Source: Paenibacillus aestuarii (lineage in GTDB: Bacteria > Bacillota > Bacilli > Paenibacillales > NBRC-103111). Taken from it: a stretch of 64,000 nt of DNA. Position 1 is the stretch's first letter. The number at the start of each line of letters is the position of its first letter. Below are positions 59,858 through 64,000 of the stretch, in pieces. The notes below the pieces were generated by a model that was given only the letters and a program-made list of their open reading frames with translations, made no database searches and had not been told where the DNA came from. The translations under genes and the position numbers were made by a program. The stretch covers positions 62,001-126,000 of the forward strand of contig NZ_JAQFVF010000033.1 in assembly GCF_027789125.1 (NCBI RefSeq), in the 5' to 3' direction.

Positions 59858-61342
59858 ATGGGTAAACCCACTGGTTTTATGGAATATAAACGCGAAGTCG
59901 CGACGGAAACGACTCCTCTGCAGCGGATTGGCCACTGGAAGGAATTTGCAACGCCGCTGGCGGATGAGAAGCTGCAAACGCAAGGCGCCAGATGTATGGA
60001 TTGCGGCATTCCCTTTTGCCATACCGGCAAGCTGATCAGCGGAATGGCGGCGGGCTGCCCGGTCAATAACCTGATCCCGGAATGGAACGATCTGGTCTAT
60101 CGCGGGCTATGGCGGGAGGCGCTTGACCGTTTGCACAAGACGAACAACTTCCCGGAGTTTACGGGCCGTGTCTGCCCGGCTCCTTGCGAAGGCTCTTGTA
60201 CGGTAGGTTTGAAGGATTCGCCGGTGGCGATTAAAAGCATCGAAAAAGCGATCATCGATAAAGGTTTCGCCGAAGGCTGGATTAAACCGCAACCGCCGGA
60301 AATCCGCACCGGCAAGAAGGTTGCCGTCGTGGGCTCCGGCCCGTCCGGACTCGCTGCCGCAGCGCAGTTGAACAAAGCGGGCCATTGGGTGACCGTATTC
60401 GAGCGCGCCGACCGTATCGGCGGTCTACTTATGTACGGCATCCCGAACATGAAGCTGGACAAAAAGTATGTGCAGCGCCGTGTCGATCTGCTTGAAGCTG
60501 AGGGCATCACGTTCATTACGAATGCGCACGTCGGTGTGAACTATCCGATTGAGAAGCTGCAAGAGGAGTTTGACGCCATCGTGCTTTGCGGCGGGGCAAC
60601 GAAAGGCCGCGATCTGATGATCGAAGGCCGTGAGCTCAAAGGCATCCATTTGGCGATGGAATTTTTGGGTAAAAACACAAAAAGTTTGCTGGATTCCGAG
60701 CATGCCGACGGCGCGTATATTTCGGCCGAAGGCAAGGATGTTATCGTTATCGGCGGCGGTGATACGGGAACGGACTGTGTGGGCACCTCTTTGCGCCATA
60801 AAGCCAAAAGTGTTACGCAGTTCGAGATTATGCCCAAAGCGCCGGATACCCGGCAGGCGAACAATCCTTGGCCGGAGTGGCCGAAAGTGCATAAAGTGGA
60901 TTATGGTCAACAAGAAGCGGCAGCGCTGCAAGGGGCAGATCCTCGTCAATATTTGATCAATACGAAAAAATTCGTTGGCGATGAGAACGGCAACTTGAAA
61001 GAGCTGCACACGGTGCTGATCGAGTGGCAAAAGAACGAGAAGGGCCAGTTCGTGCCGGTGGAAGTGCCGGGCAGCGAGAAGGTGTATCCGGCGCAGCTCG
61101 TGCTGGTCGCCATGGGCTTCACAGGACCGGAGCATACGGTCCTAGATCAACTCGGCGTGGAGCGGGATGAGCGCTCCAACGCCAAGGCGGAATACGGCAG
61201 ATTCGCGACGAATCAGCCGGGGGTTTTCGCAGCCGGCGACATGCGTCGCGGACAGAGCCTGGTCGTTTGGGCGATCAACGAAGGCCGAGCTGCGGCTCGC
61301 GAGGTTGATCGGTATTTGATGGGAGCTTCGAATCTCCCATAA
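59858..61342 (+). CDS. gltD: Glutamate synthase (NADPH) small subunit
   Basis: A 494-residue flavoprotein that passes electrons from NADPH to the large subunit. The N-terminal iron-sulfur region has [16 protein letters not shown] and CPAPCEGSC. Two Rossmann motifs follow: [12 protein letters not shown] for FAD and [13 protein letters not shown] for NADPH. AGGAGG lies nine bases before the ATG. It is the second gene of the gltBD operon and ends before a strong terminator. Confidence 0.97.
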   Translation: MGKPTGFMEYKREVATETTPLQRIGHWKEFATPLADEKLQTQGARCMDCGIPFCHTGKLISGMAAGCPVNNLIPEWNDLVYRGLWREALDRLHKTNNFPEFTGRVCPAPCEGSCTVGLKDSPVAIKSIEKAIIDKGFAEGWIKPQPPEIRTGKKVAVVGSGPSGLAAAAQLNKAGHWVTVFERADRIGGLLMYGIPNMKLDKKYVQRRVDLLEAEGITFITNAHVGVNYPIEKLQEEFDAIVLCGGATKGRDLMIEGRELKGIHLAMEFLGKNTKSLLDSEHADGAYISAEGKDVIVIGGGDTGTDCVGTSLRHKAKSVTQFEIMPKAPDTRQANNPWPEWPKVHKVDYGQQEAAALQGADPRQYLINTKKFVGDENGNLKELHTVLIEWQKNEKGQFVPVEVPGSEKVYPAQLVLVAMGFTGPEHTVLDQLGVERDERSNAKAEYGRFATNQPGVFAAGDMRRGQSLVVWAINEGRAAAREVDRYLMGASNLP

Positions 61343-61353
61343 ATAAGGTGGCT

Positions 61354-61390
61354 GGCTCCAGGCAGAGGTACTGCTTGGAGCTGTTTTTTT
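61354..61390 (+). terminator. Intrinsic terminator of gltBD
   Basis: GGCTCCAGGCAG (61354-61365) pairs with CTGCTTGGAGCT (61371-61382), followed by seven to eight T residues. Confidence 0.88.
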
Positions 61391-61425
61391 GTTTCGGGAC
61401 CGGCGGCTTTACGCTGTTTAATGAC

Positions 61426-61488
61426 GTTAACTAGCGAGCAAAAGCCTGGCAGTCATGCTTAACGTCGAGCAAGAAGCTTAACTCGGAG
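61426..61488. repeat. Three imperfect copies of a short unit
   Basis: GTTAACTAGCGAGCAAAAGC (61426-61445), a 21-base relative at 61457-61477 beginning GCTTAACGTCGAGC, and GCTTAACTCGGAG (61476-61488). It lies between gltD and the next gene and looks like a decayed short repeat. Confidence 0.4.
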
Positions 61489-61621
61489 TACCGATCCTCC
61501 TTCAACTGTCAATCCTTGTAAGCAAAAAGATGAACATTTTGAGCACATCATGTACAATGGAAATAGCAGGCAGGCTGGCTTCTGCCCAGCCGCCAAAACA
61601 GAACGGAGCAGGAGGACGCGC

Positions 61622-62017
61622 ATGAACAAGGAGGAGCTCTTAACACGTAGGGAATTAAATGCACTGCTGGCTGCCCATGGTGAAGGCTTGCGGGATCTCG
61701 CTTCGGACGAGCCTATTGGGGCGGAGCACCTGATGGCGCTGCAGAGGGCGGTGTTGCTGCTTGCCGGCAAAGTTCATGACCTCCAAGCGGAGCTTCATGA
61801 GCAGATGGAGAGTCAGCGCAAGCAGCAGGAAGAACTGCTGCGGTTGTTTAAACAGCAGTATCCTGACACTGAGCCGGGAGAGGAGACCCCTCTAAGCGAG
61901 AATTTCGCAGATACGGAACTCCTGGAAGAGTCTCCACCTCCAACCTATTCGCGCGTCAAGAGTTACCGAAAAATCCGCAAACGTAGAAAAACGTTTTTGG
62001 AGAAGCTTTTCGATTAA
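61622..62017 (+). CDS. Hypothetical soluble coiled-coil protein
   Basis: A 131-residue protein with no family recognised. It has a helical N-terminal part (LLTRRELNALLAAHGEGL), a coiled-coil with Gln/Glu/Lys (about 45-80: LLAGKVHDLQAELHEQM), an acidic Pro/Glu stretch (about 80-105) and a basic end (RKIRKRRKTFLEKLF). I saw no signal or membrane segment. The ATG at 61622 lies six bases after GGAGG. TACAAT at 61553-61558 may be the -10 of its promoter. Confidence 0.65.
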   Translation: MNKEELLTRRELNALLAAHGEGLRDLASDEPIGAEHLMALQRAVLLLAGKVHDLQAELHEQMESQRKQQEELLRLFKQQYPDTEPGEETPLSENFADTELLEESPPPTYSRVKSYRKIRKRRKTFLEKLFD

Positions 62018-62036
62018 TTTGCGCGTCCTCCGACCT

Positions 62037-62075
62037 CAAAAAGCCGCAGCTTCCTGACAGCAGGAAGTGCGGCTT
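62037..62075. terminator. Bidirectional intrinsic terminator
   Basis: AAGCCGCA-G-CTTCCTG pairs with CAGGAAG-TGCGGCTT (62041-62075), with a T-rich stretch on the plus strand and TTTTTG on the minus strand. It lies between two convergent genes. Confidence 0.9.
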
Positions 62076-62082
62076 TGGTGTT

Positions 62083-62787
62083 TTACAGAAGTCCTTCCAT
62101 ATGGGCCTTCTTCGAGGCTTGAATTCGGTCGCGGACGTCCATTTTGGAGTAGACGCTAGAGATATAGTTTTTCACTGTGCCTTCGGACAAGTACAGTTTA
62201 TCGGCGATCTCCTTGTTGCTGAGCCCGTCCGCAATGCAGTGCAGCACTTGCATTTCGCGCTCGCTCAGCCCGTACACATCGACTCGCGCGGTTTCCTCTG
62301 CCGCTTTGGACGGCGCAGCCCCCGACGAAGCAGGCTCGCGCTCTTGCGGTTCTTGCGCTCCGCGCGCTTGCTCGACGAGCATTTTGGCGATATCCTGCGG
62401 AATCAGCGTCCCGCCTTGGTGCACCCATTTGATGCCGGCGGCCAAGTCTTTCGGGTGAATCGCTTTAAGCAGGTAGCCTTCGGCACCCGCACCGAGCGCA
62501 TCGACGACGTAGTTGATCTCCTGAAAGGTAGTCAAGATGATGACGCGGATGCCCGGCCATTGCGTCTTGATCTGGCGGGTCGCCTCGACGCCGTCCATGA
62601 CGGGCATATGGATGTCCATCAGCACGACGTCCGGCTGCTGAGCTTCGCATTGCTCAATAGCCACGCGGCCATTTTCGGCGAGTCCGACGACTTGGATATC
62701 AGGATCCATGTCCAGCACGATGTGCAGGCTTTCTCGAATCAAATCCTGGTCATCGACCAGGAGCAGCTTTAACGGTTGCGAGCTCAT
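62083..62787 (-). CDS. NarL/LuxR family response regulator (DesR/LiaR-like)
   Basis: A 234-residue regulator. The receiver domain has phospho-acceptor Asp58 (LMDIHMP), with DD at 12-13 and a Lys near residue 108. A linker (about 140-170) rich in Ala, Glu and Pro is followed by a LuxR helix-turn-helix (GLSEREMQVLHCIADGLSNKEIADKLYLSEGTVKNYIS). It is downstream of the kinase gene on the same strand and most probably forms its partner. GGAGG lies about nine bases before the ATG. Confidence 0.95.
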   Translation of the reverse strand: MSSQPLKLLLVDDQDLIRESLHIVLDMDPDIQVVGLAENGRVAIEQCEAQQPDVVLMDIHMPVMDGVEATRQIKTQWPGIRVIILTTFQEINYVVDALGAGAEGYLLKAIHPKDLAAGIKWVHQGGTLIPQDIAKMLVEQARGAQEPQEREPASSGAAPSKAAEETARVDVYGLSEREMQVLHCIADGLSNKEIADKLYLSEGTVKNYISSVYSKMDVRDRIQASKKAHMEGLL

Positions 62788-62857
62788 GGGTAAGTCCTCC
62801 TAAGAGCTTGATATTTATGTTCATTGTAGCATGGCCGGAACACGTTCGAAAATGCAG

Positions 62858-64000
62858 TTACAACGACGGATAGCGCTTCGCCGGAACCTGACAGGAGACG
62901 ATGGTCCCTTGACCGGGCGTTGAGCTGACTTGCAGCGTGCCTTGCAGAGCCGAAATCCGCTCATGCATGGCGTTGATGCCGAAGCCGGCTTTGAGCTGCT
63001 TGGCGCCGATTCCGTCATCCTCAATGCGCAGGCCAACCTCATCGTCGCCATAGGCAAGTACGATCTCAATGGAAGTCGCGCGCCCGTGCCGCTTGGCGTT
63101 CGTCAGCGACTCCTGTAGACAGCGGATCAAGGTGAGCTTGGTCTGCTTGGGAATGTCGAATTCCTCGCCAGTGGTCGAGAAATCGATCTTGGTGCCCGTG
63201 TGCAAAGCAAACTCGTTGGCCAAGCGGGTCAATTGCTGCGCCAGCAGCATGTCCGCTCCGCCCGGGACCATCTGATGAATGCTGCGGCGCACTTCTTCAA
63301 GGCCGTTCCGGGTAACGCCCCGGAGTACGTCGAGCTTTTCCTTGGCTTTGTACGGTGATGCTTCAATAAGGTACGAGACGGCGTCCATTCCCATGATAAC
63401 GGAAGTAAAAGTATGCCCAACCGTGTCATGCAGCTCCCGTGCCATCCGATTGCGTTCTTCCAGGAGGGTGAGCTGTTCAATTTGATTGGCATACTGTTCC
63501 AGGGCATTATTCTGCTCATGGATCAGCTGATATTGACGCTGGTTCTCCGCCAGCAGTTTCTTCGTTTCCTCGTTGGAGGTGACGACGCGCTGCAAGCTCA
63601 GTCCGATGGCATAGAAAAGGAAGGCATTCAAGATTTGGCTGAACAAATCGCCGAGCCCCATCCCTGCATGGAGAATGAAATAGTAGGATACCGGCATCGC
63701 AACAAGGAAAAAAGGAGCGATCCACCAAGCATTTTTTCGATCGGTGAGGAATCCAATGACCATTAATGGGCAATTAATAATAGAGTAGGCTTCCTGCTGC
63801 ATCCAAGATAGATAGATTTGTAGAGGCGCGTCTGTCACGAGCACAACAATCGGGTAGAAAGTTGCGTTAATATAATGAGGGCGCCAGAACAAGAGCGGCA
63901 ATGCGTAGGAAAGGAGAAGCGCGATGACGGTGAAGATGACGGAAATCTGCTCGAATTCTTGCATGTGCAGCAGCACATATAACAAACTGAGCAGCGTGGA
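62858..64000 (-). CDS. Sensor histidine kinase (NarL-system type), 5'-truncated by the window edge
   Basis: A kinase with about five to six transmembrane helices in the first 135 visible residues, a coiled coil (about 140-180), a HisKA_3 domain with the phospho-acceptor in ARELHDTVGH (about His186, counting from a TTG at 63985), and an HATPase domain ending RVYDGIGAK-like (RIEDDGIGAKQLKAGFGI). The frame is open to the window edge, so the start is probably outside. Membrane-embedded sensor regions of this kind are found in DesK/LiaS-like kinases, which sense the membrane or envelope. It pairs with the regulator downstream. Confidence 0.9.
   Translation of the reverse strand, partial: STLLSLLYVLLHMQEFEQISVIFTVIALLLSYALPLLFWRPHYINATFYPIVVLVTDAPLQIYLSWMQQEAYSIINCPLMVIGFLTDRKNAWWIAPFFLVAMPVSYYFILHAGMGLGDLFSQILNAFLFYAIGLSLQRVVTSNEETKKLLAENQRQYQLIHEQNNALEQYANQIEQLTLLEERNRMARELHDTVGHTFTSVIMGMDAVSYLIEASPYKAKEKLDVLRGVTRNGLEEVRRSIHQMVPGGADMLLAQQLTRLANEFALHTGTKIDFSTTGEEFDIPKQTKLTLIRCLQESLTNAKRHGRATSIEIVLAYGDDEVGLRIEDDGIGAKQLKAGFGINAMHERISALQGTLQVSSTPGQGTIVSCQVPAKRYPSL

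Overview
The window looks like chromosome from an endospore-forming Bacillota, most probably Paenibacillaceae (Paenibacillus or a close relative). The basis is mid-range GC content, strong GGAGG ribosome binding sites with frequent TTG and GTG starts, three GerA-type germinant-receptor loci, YhcN/YlaJ and YjcZ sporulation genes, a caa3 oxidase with CtaG, and HelD. I saw no rRNA, tRNA, CRISPR array, prophage or intact insertion sequence. The first gene (M48 protease) and the last (sensor kinase) are cut by the window edges.

Layout. 1-6 kb: M48 protease, Nfu_N/HEAT protein (CvfC-like), guanylate kinase-like protein, a DEAD-box RNA helicase with a 15-copy 13-residue repeat tail, and a forespore lipoprotein with a sigma-G-type promoter. 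6.2-11.6 kb: ctaCDEF, ctaG and a DUF420 gene, the caa3 terminal oxidase and its assembly factor. 11.6-15.7 kb (minus strand): germination operon 1 (A-B-C plus a small D gene). 15.8-22.3 kb: MFS exporter, ArsR-type regulator divergent from a GH51 arabinofuranosidase, a lipoprotein cytochrome c and an LTA-synthase-like protein. 22.4-27.5 kb: a three-gene ABC exporter, HelD, and a 26-residue YjcZ gene with a sigma-K-type promoter. 27.7-31.4 kb: germination operon 2 (B-A-C). 31.4-37.5 kb: a gene-free stretch rich in palindromes, then an exported protein, an ABC transporter and a two-component system in one direction, then mgtC.

37.7-44.3 kb: hypothetical proteins, a phosphotransferase, a TrmB-type regulator overlapping an HD hydrolase, a DUF445 protein, a small zinc-ribbon protein, and bactofilin overlapping an M23 peptidase. 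44.5-48.7 kb: germination operon 3 (A-B-C-D). 48.8-54.6 kb: an Asp-box lipoprotein, an NlpC/P60 hydrolase, a membrane protein behind an attenuator-like hairpin, a glycolipid glycosyltransferase, thymidine kinase and an HD phosphohydrolase. 55-64 kb: gltB-gltD preceded by a leader with a terminator-like hairpin and a GlnR/TnrA-like site, a coiled-coil protein, and a NarL/DesR-type two-component system.

The least ordinary parts are the exported protein-ABC-TCS module with its promoter direct repeats and leader ORF (31.87-36.67 kb), the repeat tail of the helicase, the small two-helix D genes of two germination operons, the gltB leader, and a terminator whose 3' arm carries the next gene's ribosome binding site (51.78-51.83 kb). 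All functional calls rest on motif recognition and context, without database searches.
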